DNA from: an uncultured Latescibacterota bacterium
GTDB lineage: Bacteria; Latescibacterota; UBA2968; UBA8231
Direction: 5' to 3'
NCBI GenBank assembly: GCA_958295495.1
Contig: OY282352.1
Coordinates: 2,914,001 to 2,978,000, forward strand
Length of the DNA: 64,000 nucleotides
In this document: piece by piece, positions 1-7,767 of the stretch
How the letters are laid out: each line of letters opens with the position of its first letter
How positions within the stretch are numbered: the first letter of the stretch is position 1
Position numbers and translations under genes: made by a program
Notes under the pieces: generated by a model
Told to the model about the DNA's origin: nothing
Seen by the model: only the letters and a program-made list of their open reading frames with translations
Databases searched by the model: none

Positions 1-2
1 CT

Positions 3-335
3 TTTTGGCTGGAAGCAGAGTGCTTGGATGCAGAATGGCGTCTGAAGTCAAATTCATCGATTCTCGATGTATGCGGATCAGGAGATATAGAAATATACAC
101 CCAAGTGAACACCTTACAGGAGATGATTGAGGACCATACTGCGCTGGTCGTAGAGTGCTTTGCCAAGCTGACTGATTTCGCTGTTGAGAATGATCCGATT
201 CCAACCAATAAAGCGAAACCGATCCTACAGGCTGGGCTGAACAGCGATGATGAAACTGTGAGAGCAAATGCCGAACGAGCTCGCGAGAACCTACTTCGAT
301 GCGGGCGCTTTGATTTTTTGGACATGGAAGGGTAA
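3..335 (+). CDS. Hypothetical protein, 5' end outside window
   Basis: The reading frame is open from the left edge of the window to a TAA at 333-335, so the first in-window start-like codon (TTG at 24) is probably internal. The visible part is about 110 residues, acidic, with a helical C-terminal half (alternating Asn/Glu/Arg around residues 75-100 of the visible part). I do not recognise the family. The base composition is lower in GC than the core genes further right, like the rest of 1-4600, which suggests accessory DNA. The same frame stays open past the stop for another 49 codons (336-485), so the gene may once have been longer. Confidence 0.5.
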   Translation, partial: FWLEAECLDAEWRLKSNSSILDVCGSGDIEIYTQVNTLQEMIEDHTALVVECFAKLTDFAVENDPIPTNKAKPILQAGLNSDDETVRANAERARENLLRCGRFDFLDMEG

Positions 336-485
336 ACCATCTGTTTTGGCTACTACGAGAACCACATCTTATGGAAGAAACAGCAGAAGAAGCGAACCGT
401 GGGTGAGGTTTGGGGACTTCTAAACTACGACTACATCCGCTCGCCACTTATCGGCGACGCACGAAAAGGAGAGGCAAATGAATAA
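336..485 (+). other. In-frame continuation after a stop codon, possible gene remnant
   Basis: Directly after the TAA at 333-335 the same frame stays open for 49 codons to a TAA at 483-485, which overlaps the start of hicB by 8 bases. The peptide is rich in Lys, Gln, Tyr and Trp and looks protein-like (for example GEVWGLLNYDYIRSP). It has no good start codon of its own. It may be the tail of the upstream gene after a nonsense mutation, or the end of a lost toxin gene upstream of hicB. It does not resemble HicA. Confidence 0.3.
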
Positions 486-699
486 CCGCAAAGAGACCAT
501 TATTAGGTACAAAATCGCCCTTCACCAATCTGACGAAGGCTACAGTGTGTCGATCCCCGGCTTTCCGGGTTGTTGGTCCGAGGGAAGAACAGAAGAAGAA
601 GCCCTCGTTAATATCGAAGCCGCCATTCGAGAATATCTCAGCGTCGTAGAAGACCTTTTGGAGGATGCCGAAGTCCGAGAAATCGAACTGACTGTATAA
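478..699 (+). CDS. hicB: HicB-family antitoxin
   Basis: A 73-residue protein of the HicB/UPF0150 family. It has the usual N-terminal strand pattern with Y-x-I-A-L and GYSVSIPGFPGCWSEG (residues 21-36), then the helix with E-E-A-L-x-N-I-E-x-A-I-x-E-Y. In complete systems HicB neutralises the HicA mRNA interferase and represses the operon. The ATG at 478 has a good ribosome binding site (AAGGAGAGG just upstream). No hicA-like double-stranded RNA-binding fold is visible on either side, and the C-terminal DNA-binding extension of longer HicB proteins is absent, so this is an orphan short form. Its last 20 codons and some following DNA (637-715) recur as a second copy at 2788-2866. Confidence 0.8.
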   Translation: MNNRKETIIRYKIALHQSDEGYSVSIPGFPGCWSEGRTEEEALVNIEAAIREYLSVVEDLLEDAEVREIELTV

Positions 700-821
700 A
701 CATGCCCAAAATTCCGGGTATCAATCATCGTAGATAAGCTCATCGCGATCACGCGATTCCAGCTTGACCTCTGGCCGAGGATATACTATACTTATGTTCA
801 GCTATTTATTGCGAACCGGAT

Positions 822-850
822 GGATGCTACGCAGCTTGTGCGTAACATCC
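822..850. repeat. Strong hairpin, 12-bp arms and 5-base loop
   Basis: GGATGCTACGCA (822-833) pairs with TGCGTAACATCC (839-850) with one mismatch around the loop gcttg. It lies between hicB and the fused DUF5131-TcmP gene. The right arm resembles the ends of the inverted-repeat elements at 36554-36645 and 51338-51452, so it may be a relict element end rather than a terminator. There is no T-run after it. Confidence 0.5.
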
Positions 851-890
851 GTTAGTCAGTAAATGCAGAATGGACACGGGAGCCGACGGC

Positions 891-2561
891 ATGTCTCGCA
901 AAAGCACCATTGAATGGACCAACAGCACTTGGAACCCGGTCACCGGTTGCACAAAGGTGAGTGCGGGATGTGACCATTGCTATGCCGAACGCCTTTCCGA
1001 GCGTTTTCGCGGCGTCAAGGGCCATCCTTTTGAGACCGGCTTTGATCTCACCCTGCGGCCCGAGCGTCTCGAACAACCCCTGCGCTGGCGACGTCCACAA
1101 CTCGTCTTCGTCAATTCGATGAGCGATCTTTTTCACAAGAACATTCCCACCGAGTACATCGCCCGCGTATTCGACGCGATGGAACGCGCTGATTGGCACA
1201 TTTATCAGGTGCTTACCAAGCGCAGTTCGACGATGCGCGATTTCATCTATCGGCACTACTCGGGTCAACTGGCTCCCCCGCATATCTGGCTTGGCGTCTC
1301 GATTGAAAACGCCGCGGCCATGACGCGCCTGCGACACTTGAAACAGACCAATGCCTCTGTGCGCTTTGTCTCATTCGAGCCGCTGCTCGGCCCTCTCAGC
1401 ACGGTGAATTTGGAGGGCATTCACTGGATCATCGCCGGAGGCGAGAGTGGGCCGGGGGCACGTCCGATGCAAATAGAGTGGGTGCGGGCCTTGCGCGATC
1501 AGTGCCAAGCCCAGCGCGTCGCCTTCTTCTTCAAGCAATGGGGCGGGCGCACCCCCAAAGTGGGCGGCAATACGCTCGACGGACGCCAATGGTTGGAATA
1601 CCCACAAATGGAATCTGAACAGCAGCTTGGTATGTCGTTACAAGTGGCTGGCGTACCAACAGACGATGCAAACGATCTGCCCGACGTTGGCCCTTGGGCG
1701 CAGGAGAAGCTGATGTGTCTCCGCAAATATCTCCACGCCTATACCACCATTCTCAGTAAGAAACAATTCAAAGGGTACTTCTACATTGACGCCTTTGCAG
1801 GACCTGGAACGCTTAAAATTCGCCAGCAGCAAACGGACGACCCCGGTCAGAAGTTATTACTTGAAGTCTCCGATCATGGTATGCAAGATGCAGGTAAAGT
1901 CGAGTACATTAGCGGATCTCCGCGTGTTGCGCTCGAGTTGGAAAAGCCCTTTACGGACTACATATTCATTGAAATTGATAGACAGCGTCTAAATCGACTC
2001 AAAATTCTGGAGGAGAAATACAAGGGTTCAAATCGACGCATTCACCTGCGCGAGCAAGACTGCAATGATTATCTGCGGGAATTGTTGAAGCAGACTCAGT
2101 GGCATCAATGGCGCGGTGTGATCTTTCTCGATCCCTTTGGCATGCAGGTCCCATGGGAAACCATTGTCGCAATAGGCAAGACCAAGGCCATTGAGATTTT
2201 CATTAATTTTCCCGTGGGCATGGCTATCCAGCGTCTGCTCAAGAGAAGTGGGCAATTCACGCCTAAAGAACGCGCCAAGCTCGACCAATACTTCGGAACC
2301 AGTGAATGGTACAATCTGCTCTACGAAAACAAACAGGATTTGTTTGGAGAGAACATCAACAAGATACAAAATTCCGGTGATGTTCTCATGCGGTGGTATC
2401 GCAAACGGCTCAAGGATGTTTTTCCCCATGTTTCCACCGCAAGAGAAATTCAAAGCACCAATAATCGTCCGCTATACTACCTCATTTTTGCAGGACCAAA
2501 TAAAACAGGTGCAAAGATAGCAAATGATGTGTTGCAACAGGGCGCGAGGCGTATTCAATAG
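891..2561 (+). CDS. Fused DUF5131 (phage Gp37/Gp68, three-Cys motif) and TcmP protein
   Basis: This 556-residue protein joins two families that are normally encoded by neighbouring genes. Residues 1-240 are DUF5131/Gp37Gp68: the start MSRKSTIEWTNSTWNPVTGC, the three-cysteine motif C20-x6-C27-x2-C30, SFEPLLGP (161-168), GGESGPGAR (183-191) and the family-typical end FFKQWGG...LDGRQW. Residues 265-555 are the three-Cys-motif partner TcmP, with a methyltransferase-like fold: YIDAFAGPGT (298-307), FIEID (359-363), FLDPFG (412-417) and NFPVGM (439-444). ATG 891 is preferred to the in-frame ATG at 870 because it has a CGGGAG site 8 bases upstream and matches the family N-terminus. The biochemical role of the pair is not established. 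The following ATPase/Toprim genes suggest a defence island. The domain calls are firm; the function is not. Confidence 0.9.
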   Translation: MSRKSTIEWTNSTWNPVTGCTKVSAGCDHCYAERLSERFRGVKGHPFETGFDLTLRPERLEQPLRWRRPQLVFVNSMSDLFHKNIPTEYIARVFDAMERADWHIYQVLTKRSSTMRDFIYRHYSGQLAPPHIWLGVSIENAAAMTRLRHLKQTNASVRFVSFEPLLGPLSTVNLEGIHWIIAGGESGPGARPMQIEWVRALRDQCQAQRVAFFFKQWGGRTPKVGGNTLDGRQWLEYPQMESEQQLGMSLQVAGVPTDDANDLPDVGPWAQEKLMCLRKYLHAYTTILSKKQFKGYFYIDAFAGPGTLKIRQQQTDDPGQKLLLEVSDHGMQDAGKVEYISGSPRVALELEKPFTDYIFIEIDRQRLNRLKILEEKYKGSNRRIHLREQDCNDYLRELLKQTQWHQWRGVIFLDPFGMQVPWETIVAIGKTKAIEIFINFPVGMAIQRLLKRSGQFTPKERAKLDQYFGTSEWYNLLYENKQDLFGENINKIQNSGDVLMRWYRKRLKDVFPHVSTAREIQSTNNRPLYYLIFAGPNKTGAKIANDVLQQGARRIQ

Positions 2562-2696
2562 AATCAAGCGCGACACCGAGTTGCTTTTATCGACAGTTCA
2601 CGGCGCGGAGAACCCCCTTTGTGCTTTTTGTGGCTAATTCCACTGCAAAATAGCTATCAGCTTGCTTTGCTGACCGCTGAGGGCGAACACAGAGCT

Positions 2697-2866
2697 TTCC
2701 ACCATGCCAGCCACCGGATAGGACATGCCGTGCGGCAAGTGGACGCCGGCGTTGCCAAAGCCAATGTCGGCGAGGGCGGCCGCCAAGCTCAGCATCGTAG
2801 AAGACTTTTTGGAGGATGCCGAAGTCCGAGAAACCGAACTGGCTGTATAAACATGTCCAAGATTCC
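2697..2866. pseudogene. Chimeric fragment: piece of transhydrogenase gene joined to hicB tail
   Basis: Bases 2697-2791 match 5763-5857, inside the hydroxyacid-oxoacid transhydrogenase gene, with one mismatch in 95. Bases 2788-2866 match 637-715, the end of hicB and its downstream DNA, with about six mismatches. The two pieces meet at the shared tetranucleotide CTCA, a microhomology junction. The hicB part is in the + orientation and keeps the last codons and stop; the transhydrogenase part is antisense to its source gene as seen from the + strand. The rest of the 378-base gap (2562-2939) shows no gene apart from the ribosome binding site of the next ATPase. Confidence 0.8.
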
Positions 2867-2939
2867 CTTGATACGGTAACGGTCGTACGTTAGTATAAAA
2901 ATAATCTGGAGAATCTGACATAAGCGAGGAGCCAAAGCC

Positions 2940-3977
2940 ATGTTGAAACGTTTGCAGATACGGAATTTTCGCGGCTTCAATGCGCTCGAAATCAACCAAT
3001 TGAGCGGCCTTAATCTCATTGCCGGCAAAAATAATTCCGGTAAGACCAGTTTACTGGAGGCAATTTTTCTGCTCGCTGGAGGTGGAAACGCACAAATGGC
3101 CGTAAATACTAATGTTACTCGCGGAACAGAACCAGATGGCGTTCCGGTGAGTGATCCTTTCTGGAAGCAGCTCTTCTTCAATCTCGATATGGGACGGCCC
3201 ATTGAGATTGAGGTAGAGCATACATCTCATGGCCAACTGGCATTGGAAATCTCATTGGAGCAACAGCCCGCCACTTCCCTTGATAGTGTGGGCGAAATTT
3301 CGGCGACGAACCTTTTCGACGAACGTGCGCTCATATTTCAATATAGCGGTCCTTCAGGTGAACGGATTAAGAGCCATATACAAAAAAAAAGAGAGCAATT
3401 TGAGTTCAGTCCGCTTACCAAAAATCCTCCATTTCCTGCAGTAATTCTTTTGTCTCGAACCAAGAATATCCACGAAGATTCCATAAGATTGGGAATACTG
3501 AGGCGGTACAAACAAGGCCATCTACTCTTAAAAGCACTCCAAGTCGTCGAGCCGAGATTGCAAAGTATTGAGGACAATTCCTCCAGCGGCACACCCATGA
3601 TCTGGGGAGATATCGGCTTGTCCGAACTAGTGCCACTGCCGGCAATGGGCGAAGGCATGACCCAAATCGCCCGGCTCGTTTTGGCCATAGTTACCGTACC
3701 GAATGGCGTCATGCTGATAGATGAGGTTGAAAACGGCATTCACCACTCCGTGCTGCCCGATGTCTGGCGGGCCATTGATGAAGCGGCCAAGCAGTTCCGC
3801 ACACAGATATTTGCGACCACGCATAGTTTTGAATGTATAGAAGCAGCGCATCAAGCCCTTGGCCCTGACGGCTTTCTCCTACACCGACTCGAAGCCAGCG
3901 ACGCGGAAAATCGCTGTGTTACCTTTAAGCCAAATGGAATCAGTGCCGCGCTTCGACACGGGCTTGAGGTGCGCTAG
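2940..3977 (+). CDS. OLD-like AAA/ABC-class ATPase
   Basis: A 345-residue ATPase of the OLD/RecF-like ABC class. It begins with the typical LKRLQIRNFRGF strand, Walker A GKNNSGKT at 29-36, a degenerate signature around PAMGEGMTQ, Walker B VMLIDEVENG followed by a histidine pair, and the switch FATTHS. It lacks a fused Toprim domain; instead the next gene, 2 bases downstream, encodes a DUF3226 Toprim-like protein. Such two-gene ATPase + Toprim units resemble split OLD nucleases and the PARIS (AriA/AriB) defence architecture, where the ATPase senses the phage and the Toprim partner is the effector. The ATG has GCGAGGAG about 10 bases upstream. Membership in a named defence type cannot be decided from the sequence alone. 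Confidence 0.85.
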   Translation: MLKRLQIRNFRGFNALEINQLSGLNLIAGKNNSGKTSLLEAIFLLAGGGNAQMAVNTNVTRGTEPDGVPVSDPFWKQLFFNLDMGRPIEIEVEHTSHGQLALEISLEQQPATSLDSVGEISATNLFDERALIFQYSGPSGERIKSHIQKKREQFEFSPLTKNPPFPAVILLSRTKNIHEDSIRLGILRRYKQGHLLLKALQVVEPRLQSIEDNSSSGTPMIWGDIGLSELVPLPAMGEGMTQIARLVLAIVTVPNGVMLIDEVENGIHHSVLPDVWRAIDEAAKQFRTQIFATTHSFECIEAAHQALGPDGFLLHRLEASDAENRCVTFKPNGISAALRHGLEVR

Positions 3978-3979
3978 AT

Positions 3980-4618
3980 ATGCCGCAACCAACAGCAATC
4001 AAGTCGGCAATCCAGCTTATCGTCGAGGGCAATGATCAGCGCAATTTCTTCGAGGCATTCACCAGTCATCTTTCGATCGCCAATGTCCAGATTCAGAACT
4101 TTGGCGGGGTCACCCAACTGCGCGACTTCCTAGAGGGATTCGTAGGCGCGACTGGATTTCGCGAAACCGTCCAGAGTCTCGGCATCGTTCGGGATGCGGA
4201 AATATCTGCCGGAGGAGCATTCCAAAGCGTTCAGTCGGCATTGAGCAATGCCGCCCTGCCCGTGCCAGACAGCCCCGCAGAACGCACTGACACCAGTCCG
4301 GCGGTAACGGTGCTAATACTGCCCGGCGATAATCGCCAAGGGATGCTTGAGACGCTACTGTGCGAGAGCTTTGCGGATACCTCGGTAGAGCACTGCATTG
4401 ACGACTTTTTCAAGTGTGTCGAGTCCTTGCCCGACATGTCCATCGAGAGATCTGACAAGGCCCGTGCCCATGCCTATCTGACCACAAAGCCCAACCCTCA
4501 TTTTTCCGTAGGTGTGGCAGCAAAGAACGACTACTGGAATTTGGATCACAGCGTCTTCAGCACGGTCCGCGATTTTCTACAAATGATAGCTGCAACCGAG
4601 CCGTCGCCAACCGCGTAG
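3980..4618 (+). CDS. DUF3226 Toprim-like protein, partner of the ATPase
   Basis: A 212-residue protein of the DUF3226 type. The Toprim-like features are the N-terminal LIVEGNDQRNFF with the conserved Glu at 16, GIVRDAE in the middle where a DxD-like acidic pair is expected, and LPGDNRQGMLETLLCES. In OLD-family and related systems this fold is a metal-dependent nuclease or an effector controlled by the partner ATPase. It starts 2 bases after the ATPase stop, so the two are co-translated. The acidic pattern around RDAE is weaker than the usual DxD, so nuclease activity is an inference. No further gene of this operon follows; the next gene is convergent. Confidence 0.8.
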   Translation: MPQPTAIKSAIQLIVEGNDQRNFFEAFTSHLSIANVQIQNFGGVTQLRDFLEGFVGATGFRETVQSLGIVRDAEISAGGAFQSVQSALSNAALPVPDSPAERTDTSPAVTVLILPGDNRQGMLETLLCESFADTSVEHCIDDFFKCVESLPDMSIERSDKARAHAYLTTKPNPHFSVGVAAKNDYWNLDHSVFSTVRDFLQMIAATEPSPTA

Positions 4619-4773
4619 CTGAACGGATAGCGCAAAAGCTCCAAGCCGCCATCGCTTCCCCAATCAGGCCGTCGGCCTCTGCGACAGGTCCAGTTCCGCG
4701 GAATCACGTGCGGACGCAAGCTCCGCTCCCGGCCTAGACGGTTCCATGAACGTAATGGCCTCGTAGAAGACGT

Positions 4774-5289
4774 CTACGCGACAAATATGCCGTTTTCTTG
4801 CGCCCATCTGCGCATCCGCTGGTTGCAAGAATGCGCCCACGACAGGATTTCCACCCGCCACCCGCGCTTGTGCATGCGCTCCAACGTACTGTGAAAACCC
4901 GCGCCTTCGAGATAGCCAGCACCGTCGCCGGTCAGCAACACCACGATGCCGGGATTGCCGTTGTAATCCAGTGCATCTTCCAGCATCCGCAACTGCAATA
5001 CCCGGTCGGGCATTTCCCGTTTGCCGCGCCCGGAGCTGCCGCGGTCAAACAGTTGGACTTCCACTCCCTTGCCTTCCATTCGATTCCACAACTGGCGCAT
5101 TTCTGGTGGCACCGAGCCGGTGGCAAGTGCCTTTTTTAGTGGGCGATCGGCGTGCGCCAGGCGCAGTATATTGTCAAAGTTGACCCGCACGCGGTAACGG
5201 GCATTGGCCCCTTCGCGTCGTTCTTCCGCCAGCCGTTGTGCCTCGTGGAAGATGTTGGAGTTGTCCCAATAAATGAAAACACGGTTCAT
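4774..5289 (-). CDS. NYN-domain (PIN-like) putative RNase
   Basis: A 171-residue NYN/LabA-like protein. Family marks are FIYWDNSNIF at residues 5-14 with Asp9 and Asn12, a central RMLEDAL acidic helix, and VLLTGDGAGYLEG, which corresponds to the conserved acidic D-x-D site of PIN-like nucleases. NYN proteins are usually single-strand RNA nucleases. The start at 5289 is chosen over an upstream in-frame start at 5358 because AGGAGG lies 9 bases upstream and the domain begins at once. It stands alone, convergent with the DUF3226 gene, 92 bases from the next gene on its own strand. Confidence 0.8.
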   Translation of the reverse strand: MNRVFIYWDNSNIFHEAQRLAEERREGANARYRVRVNFDNILRLAHADRPLKKALATGSVPPEMRQLWNRMEGKGVEVQLFDRGSSGRGKREMPDRVLQLRMLEDALDYNGNPGIVVLLTGDGAGYLEGAGFHSTLERMHKRGWRVEILSWAHSCNQRMRRWAQENGIFVA

Positions 5290-5381
5290 GCCGGATTGCC
5301 TCCTAGCCTTAAATAGGGATTTTTCAAAATATACTAACATGCCGAGGAGACTCGACAATGAACAGAAGGTGGGGCGGCTTC

Positions 5382-6656
5382 CTACCAGTAGCGCAGCGCG
5401 TCCGCAAAAATCGCCGCTAGTGCCTCGGCGTCGGCTGTGCGCGGCGAGAGCTTGGTCACCCGGTGTTGCGGCAGCGTGCCCTCGACCAGTGCCGGGATGT
5501 GCTGGGGGCCGTAGCCGAGTGCGCTGAGGCCGTTGGGCGCGCCGAGTTGGCGCATCAGCGAGACGATGCGGTCGGCCAAGATCGCGCCCGCGTCCTCGTG
5601 TTTAGCCCCGCTGCAATCGGCCCCCAAGACCGCGGCCGCCCGCAGATGGCGCTGGGGGCAAGTCGGCGCGGTAAAGCGAAAGACCGCCGGCGCGTTGACA
5701 ATCACGGCAAACCCGTGCGGCACCAGCGGGTAATCGACAGCGTATCCTGCCGGCACATAGCCTTCCACCATGCCAGCCACCGGATAGGACATGCCGTGCG
5801 GCAAGTGGACGCCGGCGTTGCCAAAGCCAATGCCGGCGAGGGCGGCCGCCAAGCTCATTGCGCTGCGGGCCTCGTCGTCGCTTGGGTCGGCCACGGCGCG
5901 GAGCAGAAATTGCGCCACCAACCGCAAAGCCTCCAACGCCCACAAGTCGCTGATGGGATTTGAGCCTTGGTAGGCCGGTCGCAGTTGGGGCCGGGCGGGT
6001 CGGGGCCGCTGGTCAAACGGCAGGGCCGTGTAGGACTCCAAGGCGTGCGAGAGCACGTCGAGGCCGGTTGAAGCGGCCACCTGCGGCGGCATGGAGCGCG
6101 TGTTGTGTGGATCGACGATTCCCAAGGTCGGGCGCATGTAGCGGTGGGCCATGCCGGTCTTGGCCTTCATTTCGAGGAAATCGAAAATCGCCACGCCCGT
6201 GGTCTCGCTGCCGGTGCCAGCGGTGGTGGGAACGGCAATGAGCGGCTTGAGCGGGCCGGGCACGGGCTCACCTCGGCCAATGGGTGCGTTGACGTACGCG
6301 AGGAAATCGGCCGGATAGGTGGTGTACACGTTGGCTGCTTTGGCCGTGTCCATCACCGACCCCCCGCCGACGGCGACGAACCCGTCAAACCCTTGTTGGG
6401 CGTACGCAATTGCCGCCTTGAACGAGGCGTCGGTCGGCTCGACGCGCACTTGGTCGAACAGCGCGTACTCGACGCCCGCATCCGCAAGGGCGGCCAAGGC
6501 CGTCTGCACCGGCGCTTGCGCGCGCAAGTTCGGGTCGGTCAACACCATGACCCGCTTCAGCCCCCGGTCCTTCAGATCCATGCCGATCTCTTTGGTGGTG
6601 CCTGGGCCGAAGCGGATGTTGGAGGTGGCGATTTCGTACGCGGTGTCGAAAAGCAT
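5382..6656 (-). CDS. Hydroxyacid-oxoacid transhydrogenase (iron-containing ADH family)
   Basis: A 424-residue group III alcohol dehydrogenase whose sequence follows mitochondrial HOT/ADHFE1 over its whole length: SNIRFGPGTTKEIGMDLK near the start, VRVEPTDASF, the nucleotide-binding VAVGGGSVMDTAKAAN, APIGRGEPVPGPLKPLIAVP, TTAGTGSETTGVAIFD, the metal-ligand region HALESYT and HGMSYP, and TLPQHRVTKLSPR at the end. HOT oxidises 4-hydroxybutyrate to succinic semialdehyde while reducing 2-oxoglutarate to D-2-hydroxyglutarate. No other gene of this pathway is nearby. The start codon is followed upstream, with no visible ribosome binding site, by an inverted-repeat end (6658-6680), so the native leader may have been replaced. 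Part of the gene (5763-5857) is duplicated at 2697-2791. Confidence 0.85.
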   Translation of the reverse strand: MLFDTAYEIATSNIRFGPGTTKEIGMDLKDRGLKRVMVLTDPNLRAQAPVQTALAALADAGVEYALFDQVRVEPTDASFKAAIAYAQQGFDGFVAVGGGSVMDTAKAANVYTTYPADFLAYVNAPIGRGEPVPGPLKPLIAVPTTAGTGSETTGVAIFDFLEMKAKTGMAHRYMRPTLGIVDPHNTRSMPPQVAASTGLDVLSHALESYTALPFDQRPRPARPQLRPAYQGSNPISDLWALEALRLVAQFLLRAVADPSDDEARSAMSLAAALAGIGFGNAGVHLPHGMSYPVAGMVEGYVPAGYAVDYPLVPHGFAVIVNAPAVFRFTAPTCPQRHLRAAAVLGADCSGAKHEDAGAILADRIVSLMRQLGAPNGLSALGYGPQHIPALVEGTLPQHRVTKLSPRTADAEALAAIFADALRYW

Positions 6657-6657
6657 G

Positions 6658-6680
6658 ATATAGCAATCCTAAATGACTGG
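6658..6680. repeat. Solitary inverted-repeat end, same family as the element at 32073-32209
   Basis: ATATAGCAATCCTAAATGAC matches the terminal repeats of the short element at 32073-32209. Only one end is seen here, touching the start codon of the transhydrogenase gene. No partner end was found in the next 100 bases. Confidence 0.6.
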
Positions 6681-6766
6681 AAAAATGTGCATTGTGTACC
6701 GCTGGTTAATACGCTGCGATGGCTATCTGCGTCATCTGTGCTCGTCCTTGACCGACTAGAACGACG

Positions 6767-7075
6767 CTAGCCGCTAAACGCCTTGAACGCCAGCCCGGCG
6801 ATTGCCAAGATCGTCGTTAGCTGGAGCGGTATCATCCAGCGGTATAGCCTGTCAATTTTGGTTTCGAGTGATTCGCGGTTGGCGTCAATTTTGGTTTCGA
6901 GTGATTCGCGGTTGGCGTCAATTTTGGTTTCCAGCAACTCGCGATTGGCGTCAATTTTGATTTCGATGCGGCCCAGTCGGGCGTCGATTTGCTCGACAAT
7001 GCCCTCTAGGCGGGCGATGCGTCCCTCGTGGTCTAACGGATACGGCCGCTCCGGCGGCGGTAGTTGCTCGCTCAT
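6767..7075 (-). CDS. Small coiled-coil protein with C-terminal membrane segment
   Basis: A 102-residue protein. After a Pro-rich start comes an amphipathic coiled coil (about residues 20-75) containing repeats of the unit ETKIDANRESL, encoded by near-identical 33-base repeats around 6848-6960, and then one hydrophobic segment (about 80-98). The start at 7075 has CAGGAGGCAGGAG upstream. A similar architecture is encoded at 36914-37201. I do not recognise a named family; proteins like this are often annotated as DUF1640-like or simply hypothetical. It is probably an inner-membrane anchored oligomer. The DNA repeats explain why it could be mistaken for an array. Confidence 0.7.
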   Translation of the reverse strand: MSEQLPPPERPYPLDHEGRIARLEGIVEQIDARLGRIEIKIDANRELLETKIDANRESLETKIDANRESLETKIDRLYRWMIPLQLTTILAIAGLAFKAFSG

Positions 7076-7249
7076 GCTCCTGCCTCCTGTTTGATGGTTA
7101 ACAGCACGGGCCGTGTGCGGCCCAAACCTTAAAAAACGTCTCCGCGCCTTCCGAGCTCCCCGCCGATTCCGAAAATCCATACCAATCCATCTAAACCGTC
7201 TCCCCTAGCCTCGCAGGAAGGGGACTAGAAGGTAGGGCCTAAAATAGGG

Positions 7250-7278
7250 TTGACTTAGAGGGGGAGGCAAGGTCTAGT
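7250..7278 (+). promoter_or_regulatory. Predicted sigma70 promoter of the NAD operon
   Basis: TTGACT (7250-7255), a 17-base spacer and TCTAGT (7273-7278) precede the GTG start at 7306. The -35 box matches at five of six positions and the -10 box at four of six. The GGGAGA at 7295-7300 would serve as ribosome binding site. This is the only promoter-like pair in the 230-base gap. Confidence 0.4.
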
Positions 7279-7305
7279 TAGAGGCTCTGACAATGGGAGA
7301 TCGCG

Positions 7306-7731
7306 GTGGTTGAACGAGCGGATATGACGCACGAGGACGTGGAGGAAGGGCGGCGGTTGGCCTTGGATTTTGGCAAGTTGCAGCGGGCCGCGGCCTGTGG
7401 TGAGGGCTTGGTGCCGGTGGCGGCGCAGGACGCAGACAGCGGCGAGGTGCTGATCATAGCGTATGCCAATGAAGAGGCTCTGAACTATGCGCGGCGCGAG
7501 CGCGTGGCCGCGTTTTGGAGCACGTCGCGCAACGAGTTGTGGGTCAAAGGCGCGACCTCGGGCAATGTACTCGAACTGGTCGAAATCCGCGTCAACTGCG
7601 AGCAAAATTCCCTGTTGTATCGCGTCCGGCCCAAAAAAGGGGGGGCGTGCCACACTCGGGATGCGGCTGGTCGGACGCGGGCGGGGTGTTACTACCGGCG
7701 GCTCGTGGGGGAACGGCTCGAACCGGTTTGA
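7306..7731 (+). CDS. hisI: HisI-like phosphoribosyl-AMP cyclohydrolase homologue in a NAD operon
   Basis: A 141-residue HisI-family protein: LDFGKLQR, GLVPVAAQDADSGEVLIIAY, AFWSTSRNELWVKG and ATSGN all fit. HisI opens the purine ring of phosphoribosyl-AMP in histidine synthesis. Here the zinc cysteines are kept (Cys in NCEQN, GACHT and AGCYY). The three Asp that bind Mg in the canonical D-C-D-x-D are replaced by N-C-E-Q-N, and the last loop between the two C-terminal cysteines has extra residues. No his gene is nearby; the next four genes are NAD salvage. It may act on another nucleotide, such as a pyridine or damaged nucleotide, or be a weak HisI. The GTG at 7306 is preferred over ATG 7324 because of the GGGAGA site. 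Confidence 0.8.
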   Translation: MVERADMTHEDVEEGRRLALDFGKLQRAAACGEGLVPVAAQDADSGEVLIIAYANEEALNYARRERVAAFWSTSRNELWVKGATSGNVLELVEIRVNCEQNSLLYRVRPKKGGACHTRDAAGRTRAGCYYRRLVGERLEPV

Positions 7732-7767
7732 ATCGTATTTTTTACCCTTCAACCGGAGGACTAGGCC

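Noticed and set aside
360..477. Possible hicA upstream of hicB
   Set aside because: The readable frame there has no HicA features (no G-(S/D)-H-x-x-(F/Y/W) motif) and no start codon with a ribosome binding site.
852..1337. 161-codon minus-strand frame opposite the DUF5131 domain
   Set aside because: The plus-strand protein has clear family motifs throughout, so the opposite frame is a shadow.
6848..6960. Short direct repeats that look like a small CRISPR array
   Set aside because: The repeats have no spacers, are in frame, and encode the coiled-coil heptads of the small protein at 6767-7075.
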